Below are positions 1-10,841 of a DNA stretch of 64,000 nucleotides, one piece after another. A model generated the notes under the pieces. It was not told the DNA's origin, ran no database searches, and saw only the letters and a program-made list of their open reading frames with translations. This stretch comes from Anadara kagoshimensis. Its lineage: Eukaryota > Mollusca > Bivalvia > Arcoida > Arcidae. Each line of letters begins with the position of its first letter. Positions within the stretch are counted from its first letter, which is position 1. The DNA lies in the NCBI GenBank assembly GCA_021292105.1, contig CM037873.1, forward strand, positions 11,757,489 to 11,821,488, in the 5' to 3' direction. Made by a program: the position numbers and the translations under genes.

Positions 1-412
1 TTTAAAAAATAAAATAAAAAACGCATGCCCAAACACAAGTCTTTAACCCGTCGAGAGCCCCATGCGTGAATACCAAAATATCCAAAGTTCAAATTCCAGT
101 ACGCTACAACCAGTTATTACCGACAGTGAGCGGTCAGACAGTGTTCTTAAGGGTCATCTAAGTAGGAAAATTCAAGTGAAACCCATTTGATTGAAAAGCG
201 TGAAAGAGGGGTATAATTATGAAATTACCTACACAAGTGTGAAGATTTATTAATAAAAATAAAATAGGAATTGATAATTTAAGAGTTTATAAAATATTTG
301 TATCATTTTTTAAAGAAACTTGTGCAAAAAAACACGTGTTGGGGAAAAAGCTTACACCTTGTATAACGAATTAATTTTAAAAAATGAAAAGATAGTAAGA
401 TGGTCAACGTCT
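1..412. other. Left edge, no gene seen
   Basis: AT-rich sequence without a convincing reading frame, splice-site pair or repeat. It ends at the TA target site of the MITE that follows. No retrotransposon reading frame is recognisable upstream of the MITE, so the LINE to the right seems to begin at or inside this junction. Confidence 0.5.
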
Positions 413-414
413 TA

Positions 415-593
415 GAGCAGTGCAAAGGGGCCAGAGTTTGGTAAAGATATACGAGGTTTTTGAAAACTCGACAATTTACGGTTGAGGTTATCTACGATTT
501 ATTTTCCTTTTAAAAATGCGTGTACCAGGCGTGATATTTATATTTCAAAAACCTCGTATTTCTTTAACAAACTCTGGCCCCTTTGCACTGCTC
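415..593. mobile_element. Mariner-type MITE with TA target duplication
   Basis: Seen: a 179-bp hairpin. The left end starts GAGCAGTGCAAAGGGGCC and the right end is its reverse complement; the inverted arms match for about 45 bp with a few mismatches. It is flanked on both sides by TA (413-414 and 594-595), the target duplication used by the Tc1/mariner superfamily. No reading frame is present, so it is non-autonomous. A degraded piece of the same terminus (TTTTGCACTGCTCT) occurs near 8573. Confidence 0.8.
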
Positions 594-595
594 TA

Positions 596-2191
596 TGATG
601 TTGACTATCCTTGACAGCCAGAAAGCATTTGATACCGTATGGCGCAATGGTGTCTTATACAAGTTAAATCAATTAGGCATAAAGAACAAACTTTGGCATA
701 TTATAGATGACTGCCACACAAACACCAAAGATTGTGTTGTCTTTGGTAACAATAAATCAGGTTGGTTTCCTGTGGAGCAAGGCATCAGGCAAGGTGGCAT
801 CTTATCTACCCTCCTGTATTGTGTCTATATTAACGATCTCTTGAACATACTTGAAAACTACCCAACTTCTATAACCATTGCTAATATAAAAGCTGGTAAC
901 ACAGCCTTTGCAGATGATATTACGTGTTTAAGTATCTCTCCAAAAGGACTTCAGTCTATGCTTGATGTTTGTTACCATTATGCTTGTCAGTGGAGATTTA
1001 AATTCAATCCGAACAAGTCTGTAGTGATGATTTTCAACAAGAGACACAACACTCAGCAATGCAGTGAAGAAACATTTAGTATCGGTGGAAATGAGATCAA
1101 CAATGTTAATCAAACGGATCATCTTGGTATTAAGTTGGACTCTAAATTTCAATCTATAGAGCGAACGTTAGACAGATGTAAAAGAGGCCGTAATTCATTT
1201 TTTGCACTAAATGGAATGGGGACATCCAAACAAACCCAGTAACAACGATAGGACTTTACAAAAAAGTTGTCATACCAACGGTCTTATACGGTTGTGACGT
1301 CTGGTATAACCTGAAAACTGCTGACTATAATGCACTAAACAAACTACAACACTTCATAGTCAAATACGTCCAAAGACTGAATCCAAGAACTCGATCTGAC
1401 ATTGCAGAAAGTATGTGTGGACTGTTCCCCTTAACAGCTGAAGTTCAAAAACAAAAATTACTCTTTTTAGAGAGTTATGCTCAATGAACAACATGTGTCT
1501 AACAAAGCAAATATTTAAGAGAAGATTATTTGAACATTTTCTATGCCAGAAATCTAGCACCGGTTTTATTCCAGAAATCTGTGATATACTGCATCAATAC
1601 CAACTACAACACTATTTACAGAACTACATAAATATTGGCCTATTTCCAACAGTTAATGAATGGAATATAGTCAGCAAAACCGTCAAAACAGTACAGTTCA
1701 ACGCTTGGTTACAAAGAACAATTAATCACCCGGATTTTAATAGATTCTTATGTCTTCATGACACTAACAGATCACCAGCTCTTATATGGACAACCAGTAA
1801 GTGTAACAGTGAACTAAAACTTTGTTATTTTATTGTACAATTATGGGCAAATCCGGTTCAAACTAATACAACACTTTACTGCAATGCATGTTTTTCCGAT
1901 ATCACTGAAGAATCCATTCAGCATGCGGTGTGCACATGCCCTGCAACGGGCCGACTCAGAACCGCATTTCTTAATTCCGTGTGCATGTTCGACAGAGACT
2001 TGCACAGTAACATCTTTAATCTACAAACAAGCAGTAAAGAAAACTTTGTCCGCTTCCTCCTATCGGGAAGATACCAACATTCTGATGTCGAATACAACCG
2101 AAATTGGACTTTATCGGCATTTAGATTTATAAAACGATGTCTTGTTGCATGTAGTAATAGACTGAATACTTCTGACATGCCACCCCTATAG
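596..2191 (+). pseudogene. Non-LTR retrotransposon reverse transcriptase, frameshifted and 5'-truncated
   Basis: Reverse transcriptase of a LINE-type element. Frame 1 (from about 596 to 1242) holds the palm: SQKAFDTVW near the start, GIRQGG at 781-798 and an intact FADD catalytic motif at 907-918. Frame changes near 1220 and again near 1484 break the protein; the second piece (VIPTVLYGCDVWYN, about 1270) is the usual thumb region. The third piece (1484-2191) carries a C-terminal Cys/His cluster (CNACF..., HAVCTCP) like the zinc knuckle found at the end of many invertebrate LINE ORF2 proteins. The endonuclease domain is absent. Clade was not assigned. The element must be dead as it stands. Confidence 0.85.
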
Positions 2192-2215
2192 TAAAAGTCC
2201 TTCAACACTGGACTT

Positions 2216-2288
<73 letters not shown>

Positions 2289-2416
2289 TATATGATTTAC
2301 TTATGTTGTTATATATAATATTTAGTATACATATGTTTATCTGTTAAAACTTTCATACATTATATCTCTAAAATAGAGGAAATAAATAAATGAATGAATG
2401 AATGAATGAATGAATG
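2192..2416 (+). mobile_element. LINE 3' end with (AT)n and (ATGA)n tail
   Basis: Downstream of the ORF stop come a short untranslated stretch, an uninterrupted (AT)n run at about 2218-2285, and a tail of repeated ATGA units at about 2386-2416. Tandem short-unit tails mark the 3' end of several non-LTR clades. No target duplication was identified because the left end is obscured by the MITE. Confidence 0.6.
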
Positions 2417-3936
2417 ATCATATTCATAAAAAATTCTTATAATAATGGATAGCTTCCGAGTTCGCCCAAAATTGCAGGAAAACTTCGATTTTATTTCTTC
2501 AAAATTACCCATAGAGTTCCATTGGTGACAATGGCATGCGCTTTTTTTCAAACTAGTATCTTTCAGTGCAGCTTGTTAGAAATTTCAGAAGATTTGACTG
2601 AATAATAATGAAAATAATAATAATTTAAAAACATATGCTTTTCTGCAATTACTGAAAATGTTTACTCTATTGGATCGTCTGGTTGTCTGGATTGTCTTTG
2701 ATCAAATACTATTACATCCAAGATCGTTATTTCAGAAAATATTATGACACCTCTTTTCATAAATGATACTAGGAACTTCACCTGGATGCGCAAGATAGAA
2801 ATATATTAAGATATTTGTATTGCCCACATACGTCATCTTTGCCTGTGCACGTATGTTTGAGTGTAATTTAAAAAGTGAGAGACGTTTAGAATTAAAACCT
2901 GTGATAAACCGAGATCAACGGCATTTGTTTACTACATAAACAGAACGTCAAACAACCGATTAATGCATTCTTCTTTTAACAAGGTATACCAAACAACAAT
3001 TAACTACCACGCCCTCGTCTAAGATGACAGGTACTCTGGTCAGATCAAACTGTTAACAATATCGTAAAAATATCGTAATATTATGTATAGATTTACGGTT
3101 ATTTCTGAATTAGTTTTTGTGGATGACATGAAATTAATTAAAGAAAATTGGCAATTTTATATAGAAATTATATTTTGACCATTTGACCGTCTAAACACTT
3201 ACAATACAGTTTGCTTTTTGATTTTGGAAAAAGGCTTACGATTTGAAACTATGGAGTTATATTTTTCTTAAGAATTATTATGACAAGATACAAAAACAAG
3301 GTATTTATTTATAATATCGGAACTGAATTTGAAAATTTTTATCTGAAACCAGAGTAGATATTCTTAACGCTTTATAACAATTATGATTTTTTAAAAATCC
3401 AAATTTCGCATTGTCGTCTAAAAATACTACTCGTATAGGTAATACATGCATATTATTGTTACAGGCATTCAATTATTTTCAAAAAGCGATTTGTGCCACC
3501 ATAGCAAATTTTAAAAGAAAATATATAAAAAGCTACTTTTAACGTTTGTTACATTTTGAAATTAATATCATGCAACTTATATCGCTTAAATATATTCATT
3601 TTATCTATAAAAACAATATTTAAAACTCAACGGTATATTTTGCATTCAAACCTACTTCGATGAACGGAGGTCTAATTGTAATTGTAAAATGGATCATATT
3701 GGTAACACAATACTGATATATTTGCATCGTGATTATGTTAGTTTTTAGTGAAGAGATATTGAATTATTCTGCTTATTATTTATTTGTTCTGTTCTGACCA
3801 GTTTGTTAAGATTTCAAAATAACACAGAAACAGATTGTCAATTTAGAATTAAGTTAATATTGCAAAGAACAGAAAACGAATCCAATCCAAAAGACAGTCA
3901 ACACATACAAGTATATTCTATATTGATTAAGTACCA
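2417..3936. other. AT-rich non-coding stretch
   Basis: No reading frame, splice structure or clear repeat seen. Confidence 0.5.
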
Positions 3937-3942
3937 AGAGAG

Positions 3943-3975
<33 letters not shown>
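3937..3975. repeat. (GA)n microsatellite
   Basis: Near-perfect GA repeats just before the 51-bp satellite. Confidence 0.9.
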
Positions 3976-4002
3976 CATTGTATGACCAGTATTTCTATTA
4001 TT

Positions 4003-5771
4003 GTCAGAGAGAGATTTGCTATGGTGTGTATAACCTGTATCTTGGTTTTCGTCAGAGATAGAGATTTACCATGCTTGGTATAACCTGTATCTCGGTTTTC
4101 GTCAGAGATAGAGATTTACTATGCTTGGTATAACCTGTACCTTCGGTTTTCGTCAGAGATAGAGATTTACTATGCTTGGTATAACCTGTACCTTCGGTTT
4201 TCTTCAGAGATAGAGATTTACTATGCTTGGTATAACCTGTACCTTCGGTTTTCGTCAGAGATAGAGATTTACTATGCTTGGTATAACCTGTACCTTCGGT
4301 TTTCGTCAGAGATAGAGATTTACTATGCTTGGTATAACCTGTACCTTCGGTTTTCGTCAGAGATAGAGATTTACTATGCTTGGTATAACCTGTACCTTCG
4401 GTTTTCGTCAGAGATAGAGATTTACTATGCTTGGTATAACCTGTATCTCGGTTTTCGTCAGAGATAGAGATTTACTATGCTTGGTATAACCTGTACCTTC
4501 GGTTTTCGTCAGAGATAGAGATTTACTATGCTTGGTATAACCTGTACCTTCGGTTTTCGTCAGAGATAGAGATTTACTATGCTTGGTATAACCTGTACCT
4601 TCGGTTTTCTTCAGAGATAGAGATTTACTATGCTTGGTATAACCTGTACCTTCGGTTTTCGTCAGAGATAGAGATTTACTATGCTTTGTATAACCTGTAT
4701 CTCGGTTTTCGTCAGAGATAGAGATTCACTATGCTTGGTATAACCTGTATCTCGGTTTTCGTCAGAGATAGAGATTTACTATGCTTGGTATAACCTGTAT
4801 CTCGGTTTTCGTCAGAGATAGAGATTTACTATGCTTGGTATAACCTGTACCTTCGGTTTTCGTCAGAGATAGAGATTTACTATGCTTGGTATAACCAGTA
4901 TCTCGGTTTTCGTCAGAGATAGAGATTTACTATGCTTGGTATAACCTGTATCTCGGTTTTCGTCAGAGATAGAGATTTACTATGCTTGGTATAACCTGTA
5001 TCTCGGTTTTCGTCAGAGATAGAGATTTACTATGCTTGGTATAACCTGTATCTCGGTTTCGTCAGAGATAGAGATTTACTATGCTTGGTATAACCTGTAC
5101 CTTCGGTTTTCGTCAGAGATAGAGATTTACTATGCTTGGTATAACCTGTACCTTCGGTTTTCGTCAGAGATAGAGATTTACTATGCTTGGTATAACCTGT
5201 ATCTCGGTTTTCGTCAGAGATGGAGATTTACTATGCTTGGTATAACCTGTACCTTCGGTTTTCGTCAGAGATAGAGATTTACTATGCTTGGTATAACCTG
5301 TACCTTCGGTTTTCGTCAGAGATAGAGATTTACTATGCTTGGTATAACCTGTACCTTCGGTTTTCGTCAGAGATAGAGATTTACTATGCTTGGTATAACC
5401 TGTACCTTCGGTTTTCGTCAGAGATAGAGATTTACTATGCTTGGTATAACCTGTATCTCGGTTTTCGTCAGAGATGGAGATTTACTATGCTTGGTATAAC
5501 CTGTACCTTCGGTTTTCGTCAGAGATAGAGATTTACTATGCTTGGTATAACCTGTACCTTCGGTTTTCGTCAGAGATAGAGATTTACTATGCTTGGTATA
5601 ACCTGTATCTCGGTTTCGTCAGAGATGGAGATTTACTATGCTTGGTATAACCTGTACCTTCGGTTTTCGTCAGAGATAGAGATTTACTATGCTTGTATAA
5701 CCTGTATCTCGATTTTCGTCAGAGATAGAGATTTACTATGCTTGGTATAACCTGTATCTCGGTTTTCGTTT
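4003..5771. repeat. 51-bp satellite array, about 35 units
   Basis: Unit: GTCAGAGATAGAGATTTACT, then ATGCTTGGTATAACCTGTAC, then CTTCGGTTTTC (51 bp). Two subtypes alternate: one with CTGTACCTTCGG (51 bp) and one with CTGTATCTCGG (50 bp). A few units carry point changes (CTTCAG for CGTCAG, TGGAGA for TAGAGA). Because 51 is a multiple of three, runs of the long subtype stay open in frame and give long but meaningless 17-residue repeat translations. Edges decay into single divergent units. Confidence 0.95.
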
Positions 5772-5970
5772 TACAGATTTGAGCACATAACGTGCAGCGG
5801 AGTCAAGAAGTTAAAGTTAACATTCTGTGTTGGTTTTCTTTTCTACATCACGCATACAGGTAAATCTTTACAATTTATCTCTACTTCCTCGATTGGGTGT
5901 CTTGTTTTCTGAGTGGTTTAAATTATTTCAATTAATATATTATTTCACAAAAATTCAAAAGTAGCACATG

Positions 5971-6640
5971 ACAATACTCTCACCCGCTGAGTGGTCTAAA
6001 GCGGGTGATTGCAGATCACAGTACTCTCACCCGCTGAGTGGTCTAAAGCGTGTTATTGCAGATCACAGTACTCTCACCCGCTGAGTGGTCTAAAGCGGGT
6101 GATTGCAGATCACAGTACTCTCACCCGCTGAGTGGTCTAAAGCGGGTGATTGCAGATCACAGTACTCTCACCCGTTGAGTGGTCTAAAGCGTGTTATTGC
6201 AGATCACAGTACTCTCACCCGCTGAGTGGTCTAAAGCGCGTTATTGCAGATCACAGTACTCTCACCCTGAGTGGTCTAAAGCGCGTTATTACAGATCACA
6301 GTACTCTCACCCGCTGAGTGGTCTAAAGCGGGTGATTGCAGATCACAGTACTCTCACCCGCTGAGTGGTTTAAAGCGGGTGATTGCAGATCACAGTACTC
6401 TCACCCGCTGAGTGGTCTAAAGCGGGTGATTGCAGATCACAGTACTTTCACCCGCTGAGTGGTCTAAAGCGCGTTATTGCAGATCACAGTACTCTCACCC
6501 GCTGAGTGGTCTAAAGCGCGTTATTGCAGATCACAATACTCTCACCCGCTGAGTGGTCTAAAGCGGGTGATTGCAGATCACAGTACTCTCACCCGCTGAG
6601 TGGTCTAAAGCGCGTGATTGCAGATCACAGTACTTTCACT
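5971..6640 (+). repeat. 47-bp satellite derived from a SINE tRNA-like head, 14 units
   Basis: Each unit contains CCGCTGAGTGGTCTAAAGCG (D-arm-like, pol III A-box-like) followed by GTGAT-TGCAG-ATCAC, a hairpin that looks like an anticodon arm. Fourteen CTGAGTGG cores can be counted (one CCGTTGAG, one shortened). The last unit does not stop: it continues into a B-box (AGGTTCAAATC, about 6647) and a SINE body. The unit is therefore a tandem copy of the 5' part of that SINE's tRNA-like region. Confidence 0.9.
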
Positions 6641-6900
6641 CGCCTAGGTTCAAATCTTTTCTAGGCACTTCATAGCGTGAGAAAATTTGTTGGTTCGATC
6701 GCCGAAGGTAGGTCGTTATCTCCGGGATCTGCGGTTTCCTTCTCCATCCATGAACTGGAATGGGGCTAGTCCGATTAATCAGCCCACTAAACCCCATTTT
6801 AATTTTTTGACTTTTTGGGGGTTTCAAAAAATTAGAATGGGGGTTTAGTGGGCTGATTAGTCGGACTAGAATGGGGCGTAAATGGCAATTCCTTGACTGT
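6588..6900 (+). mobile_element. tRNA-headed SINE, continuous with the 47-bp satellite
   Basis: A-box-like GCTGAGTGGTCTAAAGC near 6593, B-box AGGTTCAAATC near 6647, then the body GCACTTCATAGCGTGAGAAA and a CTCCGGGATCTGCGG stretch, matching the layout of other SINE copies here (8965, 58805). A 104-bp hairpin MITE is inserted at 6766-6869, duplicating AATGGGG. The 3' end is not sharply defined; about 6900 is an estimate. Confidence 0.75.
6766..6869. mobile_element. Hairpin MITE nested in the SINE
   Basis: A near-perfect palindrome: it begins CTAGTCCGATTAATCAGCCC and ends with the inverse, closing at CTAG. AATGGGG flanks it on both sides (6759-6765, 6870-6876), a 7-bp duplication (8 bp if the adjacent G is counted). 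Related hairpins sit at 19790-19882 and 38847-38937. No coding capacity. Confidence 0.85.
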
Positions 6901-7205
6901 ATATAACCATAGCAAAAAAGTCTTCATATTTTCTTCAAAGTGAAATGTTGGTTTTTCATTGCTCATATGTTCGTTGTTAATCGATTGGCGGTATTATTTT
7001 ATAATGAATTATTCCCACCAAGAAATCACATTTTTACAATTATATGAAACTGAGATTAAACTGAGAAAGAATAACTAATGTTTCACATAAAAGACAATAC
7101 CGGGAATTCTACAGAGTGTTTCGTCAGTTTTGTTATGTTTGCTATGTACGTGACACGTGGTTTGATCTAGTATTTTGATGTACGCATTCTTGTTTATTTA
7201 TATAT

Positions 7206-7366
7206 ACGGTTCAACCTGCCTTAAAGGCCGCCTCTAAATAAAGATCACCTGCTTATAAAGGCCAGTAGAATTATATCCCAATGGTTCTTTATTCTTATTA
7301 TCTGAACCTGTATATAAAGACCACTATTACTGGTTCCCTTGGGTGGTCTTTATAGACAGGTTTGAC
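7206..7366. mobile_element. MITE of the CAAACCTG...CAGGTTTG family, copy 1
   Basis: Inverted ends (TTCAACCTGCCTTAAAGGCC versus ...ACAGGTTTGACTT) with a centre rich in AAAGGCCA and CTGGTTCCCT. Further copies lie at 51957-52117 and 56220-56396; the latter has the cleanest ends (CAGTCAAACCTG / CAGGTTTGACTG class). Confidence 0.75.
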
Positions 7367-7565
7367 TTATTGAGTAGAATAGCTATATAACACCACTATG
7401 ATCCAATTTGGTTTTGCTTACAACTGTGAATTTTGAATTTATTAATAATTATATTTCTATGACCATAAACTAAGTTACTTATATGAATGTCACTCACGTT
7501 AACATAAACTTCACAAGAAGACATTTTTTTGATATTGATAGCTTGCTATGATCAGACCCTTACAG

Positions 7566-7620
7566 CTACACCTTCAGTCGCTTATCTGACGTCCCCAGGA
7601 TATCCAACAGCGTACACAAA
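7566..7620 (+). CDS. CUB-domain membrane protein, internal exon 1 seen
   Basis: Acceptor ends TACAG at 7561-7565 and the donor is GTAAGT at 7621. Read in the phase required by the next exon it gives TPSVAYLTSPGYPTAYT, the first strand of a CUB domain (the LTSPGYP motif is typical). The exon ends in phase 2 and joins to the exon at 8330 to make ...YTNNLTYEW. The signal peptide and any earlier domains are not recognisable in the upstream 0.6 kb, which holds only MITE and AT-rich DNA, so the gene's 5' exons lie further left or outside the window. Confidence 0.8.
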
Positions 7621-8107
7621 GTAAGTATATAACACTTATCATATTGTTGTTGAGCCACAAACAAAAAGTTCATTTCATAAAACCTGTGGCAAATCGTTTT
7701 GTAAGAGCAAACTTTTAGGGCAACGGTGGGTAAGTGGTCTATATAGCGCCCTTACGATCACAACGCCTCGGGCCATAAAACATGTTTGTTGGAAAGTAAG
7801 ACATTTTTTAGGAACATACATTAGAAATTTTAGCAAAGAATGACAACAGATTCACATTATTATGCCATAAAACTTTTGTTTACTAAGAAGAATCTTGTAA
7901 TCATATTGTGGATCTCTCTCTCTCTCTCTCTTCCTCTCTCTCTCTCTGAGAAAATGTTTCAATACATATACTCATCTATATATAGTTGTTGTATTATCGT
8001 TTTGTTTTGTGTTAACTATATATCTATATATATTGAACATGCAATAAACTAATACCAGAACTGTCTCTTGAGAGAGACATTAACCATTTAAAACTATCGA
8101 AGACATT

Positions 8108-8112
<5 letters not shown>

Positions 8113-8140
<28 letters not shown>
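8113..8140. repeat. Poly(A) run in CUB gene intron
   Basis: 28 consecutive A within the first seen intron; a (TC)n tract lies shortly before it at about 7913-7948. Confidence 0.9.
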
Positions 8141-8143
<3 letters not shown>

Positions 8144-8329
8144 CGGCGTCATCATTTCTTTTTACATTGAGGATCAATATGAACACCAAAATACAATCAG
8201 AGAAGATTCGTTTTTTTTTTTTGTATTCCTAATGACCCCGATTGTTTCATTGTATTACAACTGAAACTGATATATTTTATCCATTATTGAGCATTATAAG
8301 TAGACCAATTTTATATTACTATTTTTCAG

Positions 8330-8466
8330 TAACTTGACATATGAGTGGTTGATAGAATCACAGGATGTCAATGAGGTTGTGAAGATATCATTGGTAGATT
8401 GTGTTATAGAGTATGTAAATGCTAAAGTACCATCATGTCAGCTCGATTACCTCAGGATATACGATG
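8330..8466 (+). CDS. CUB-domain membrane protein, exon 2 seen
   Basis: Acceptor TTTTTCAG ends at 8329; donor GTGAGT starts at 8467. The product continues the CUB fold: NNLTYEWLIESQ, then KISLVDCVIEYVN, then PSCQLDYLRIYDG. The two cysteines and the LRIYDG strand match the CUB pattern (C...DYLxIYDG). The exon leaves in phase 1 and joins the exon at 9592. An in-frame extension past the donor to 8561 is intron read-through and was not used. Confidence 0.85.
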
Positions 8467-8599
8467 GTGAGTATATAACAGGTTTGGTTTTGGTTGAATG
8501 GGGTTTTACGTTCCAGTTAAGGATATTTCACTTACATCGAGACGTCACCAGCTATATGTGAAGTGGCAAAACTTTTTACTTTTGCACTGCTCTCAGGAC

Positions 8600-8780
8600 A
8601 ATACGCTTGGAGGTTTTTTTGACGCACCACGTCTATCGTGACACGCGGCTTCGATTCTTTAATTTCTATTTCTAAAGTGCCAAGTGCTTGGCGAAAGAGC
8701 TACTTTTTTCAAAATTTTGTCAGACCCGGTAGGTGCTCGAAACCACGACTTCACACATACGAAGTTAGCCCACTACGAAA
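8600..8780 (-). mobile_element. Degraded tRNA-type SINE, minus strand
   Basis: On the minus strand a B-box-like GGTTTCGAGCACC is followed by AAAGTAGCTCTTTCGCCAAG and GCACTTGGCACTTTAGAAAT, a SINE body type I recognise as common in bivalves. It lies in the second seen intron of the CUB gene. Ends are approximate. Confidence 0.55.
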
Positions 8781-8964
8781 TGAAATACCGTATTGGTACA
8801 TTGTAATACATAGAATTCATTACGAGTCCAGGCATATTGACCGCATCACAACGACGGCCATTTCGTCAAAACGGTGGTTATTTCAGTTACAATAAAATAC
8901 AGGTTTCACCTCCACTAGTTTAACAGGGACTAACTGACCTAATACTACTAGTCATTAAGACAAA

Positions 8965-9090
8965 CTCTAGTGTGAGATGTGTCATATTTTCTCTGGGTAC
9001 TCTGGTTTCCTCTGCCATCTCAGAACTGACCGCCTCAATATAACCATATATAGAATCTTACGCATCTTCACCAGGACGTGAAACGCAAAT
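8965..9090 (+). mobile_element. SINE body fragment
   Basis: CTAGTGTGAGA then TTTTCTCTGGGTACTCTGG and TTCCTCTGCCATCTCAGAAC, the same body as the SINEs at 6588 and 58805. The tRNA-like head is lost or degraded. Confidence 0.55.
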
Positions 9091-9356
9091 AATTCAATCC
9101 AATCATTTGGCGTTATGGAGTTAAACCTATAGGTGCGATTACTACATGTTTATGTAATTCGGTAAAACTTAAACTTAAATATCGTTACCCTTCATGCCCT
9201 GTTTTGGGTGATGTCAAGATTATTTACAAGCAGAGGTGTCCATGTGTCTTATATGTATTGCATCTCCATAAACAAGTAACTCTCGTATACTGTTGAAGAT
9301 TCTAGTGGGTTGATAAGTGGGAGTAATGTTTTTCAGATCGCCGGCCACACCCACAA

Positions 9357-9507
9357 TGTTCCGACAAAGATCTGGCATGCTTGATTTACACACAAAAAAA
9401 TGAAAACTCGGTCTAAATTGCGTCTTTTAATGACGGCACTGACACTAGTACGGCATTAGTTGTCGTGACGCTACTTTGGTATCGTGATGGTGGCCAGTGT
9501 CGGAACA
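9357..9507. mobile_element. MITE with TGTTCCGACA inverted ends, copy 1
   Basis: Begins TGTTCCGACA and ends TGTCGGAACA. A second copy in inverted orientation relative to its interior lies at 58515-58657, sharing GGCCAGTGTCGG and the CATGCTTGATTTACA segments. Located in the CUB intron just before exon 9592. Confidence 0.75.
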
Positions 9508-9591
9508 TAAAAAGCATGGCCGGCAATACGTCAATTCTTTGTAGATGTTGGTAAGATGGTATGTAGAAATATAAATCTTTTTCTAATCTAG

Positions 9592-9765
9592 GCGCCTTTG
9601 ATAATGCCACACTGTTGTACGATTCTTGCTGCTTGACCCCTGTACCCGATATGAACAGTACCACGTCATACCTACTTGTCCAGTTTGTAACAGACGCCAC
9701 TGTTGTCGACAAAGGATTCCGGATAATGTACTACAGCAGTGGAACAACCACCACTACGACAACAG
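9592..9765 (+). CDS. CUB-domain membrane protein, exon 3 seen
   Basis: Acceptor TCTAATCTAG ends at 9591; donor GTAAAC starts at 9766. It completes the CUB domain: AFDNATLLYDSCC, then TSYLLVQFVTDATVVDKGFR, then IMYYSSG. The final strand (GFRIMYY) is the usual CUB end (GFxxxY). A threonine run (TTTTTTT) follows as an extracellular stalk and is likely O-glycosylated. Phase 1 at both ends, so this half-domain exon is symmetric. Confidence 0.85.
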
Positions 9766-10841
9766 GTAAACGGTGTATATATAGTGCATCAAGTTTGACC
9801 TGGCTGTTTGACCTTTGATTTAAATATCTAAACATACATGTTTATAGTGTAATTAATGGTCTATATCAAGTTGATATATAAGCCTGATAGATGATTATAA
9901 TATACACTGGGTGTCGAGTGTTTATGGTGATGAAACATACTGTCTTACTTAAATCACAATGTAATAGCTCAATCTTATAACGGGTATTCAAATTAAAGGT
10001 CAACCGACCAGGACAAACTTGATATATATATCCATTATACAGAATGGCCAGAATATAGAGATGCAACTGAAAGTCATAATCTTGACAGTTACATGCACGT
10101 CAAAATAAAAATATTTACATTTATGATGATTGATTGTATTAAACTCTGGTTGAGACCAAATGAAGTTACATTTGCTAATATGGCGTCACTCATCTCTTGC
10201 GTACGCCTATACCCGTGACGCCATTGATTGGCTGTTCCAGCACTTGGAATTGCATGTCGCACACGACAGTGTAGGATTCAAAAAACGAGATTGTCAAAAA
10301 TTGTGAAAAGTAAATACAACCATTGAACTGTCTAGAAATGGCGTTTATAGTGCTATAAGTTCCATTGCCGTGCAAAGCAAACTGAATAACGCGCGCTAGT
10401 TAAATGAATTCTTTAGAATAACACGAGACGCAATGATATAAAACATTTATGTAGGTGCAAGTCCTTTAAAATCATTCGGCATGCAATTGATTTTGTCTAT
10501 GCTCTTAAAGTTGCTGGCGGAGTTCCAGAAATTCGGAATTCATAAAATGACCTTAAAGATGCCAATACAAATCGCTCAATTTTACAGTAAATACAAATTT
10601 GAACAAGTCTGTTACTAGCATGATGTGTCATTACGGTGTCAACTTTGGTCAAATGTGTAAGTCTACTAATATAAAAGCGGATGAGAAATATAAAGTTAAA
10701 AAATTGAAAATATGACATGAAGCAGCAGACATGCGTAATAAGACAAAGAAAAAAAAACCCATACAGAAACACATATTGAGATGACTGATTAGTGACATAT
10801 TGACACTGGTTATTATTGTTGACTTATTTTGTTTGTTTCAG

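Noticed and set aside
5032-5528. Long open frames with 17-residue repeats
   Set aside because: They lie wholly in the 51-bp satellite; the frame is open only because 51 is a multiple of three. No start context, splice site or domain.
5991-6640. Cluster of tRNA genes
   Set aside because: The 47-bp units have an A-box-like part and one stem-loop but no T-arm or acceptor stem; only the last has a B-box, as part of a SINE.
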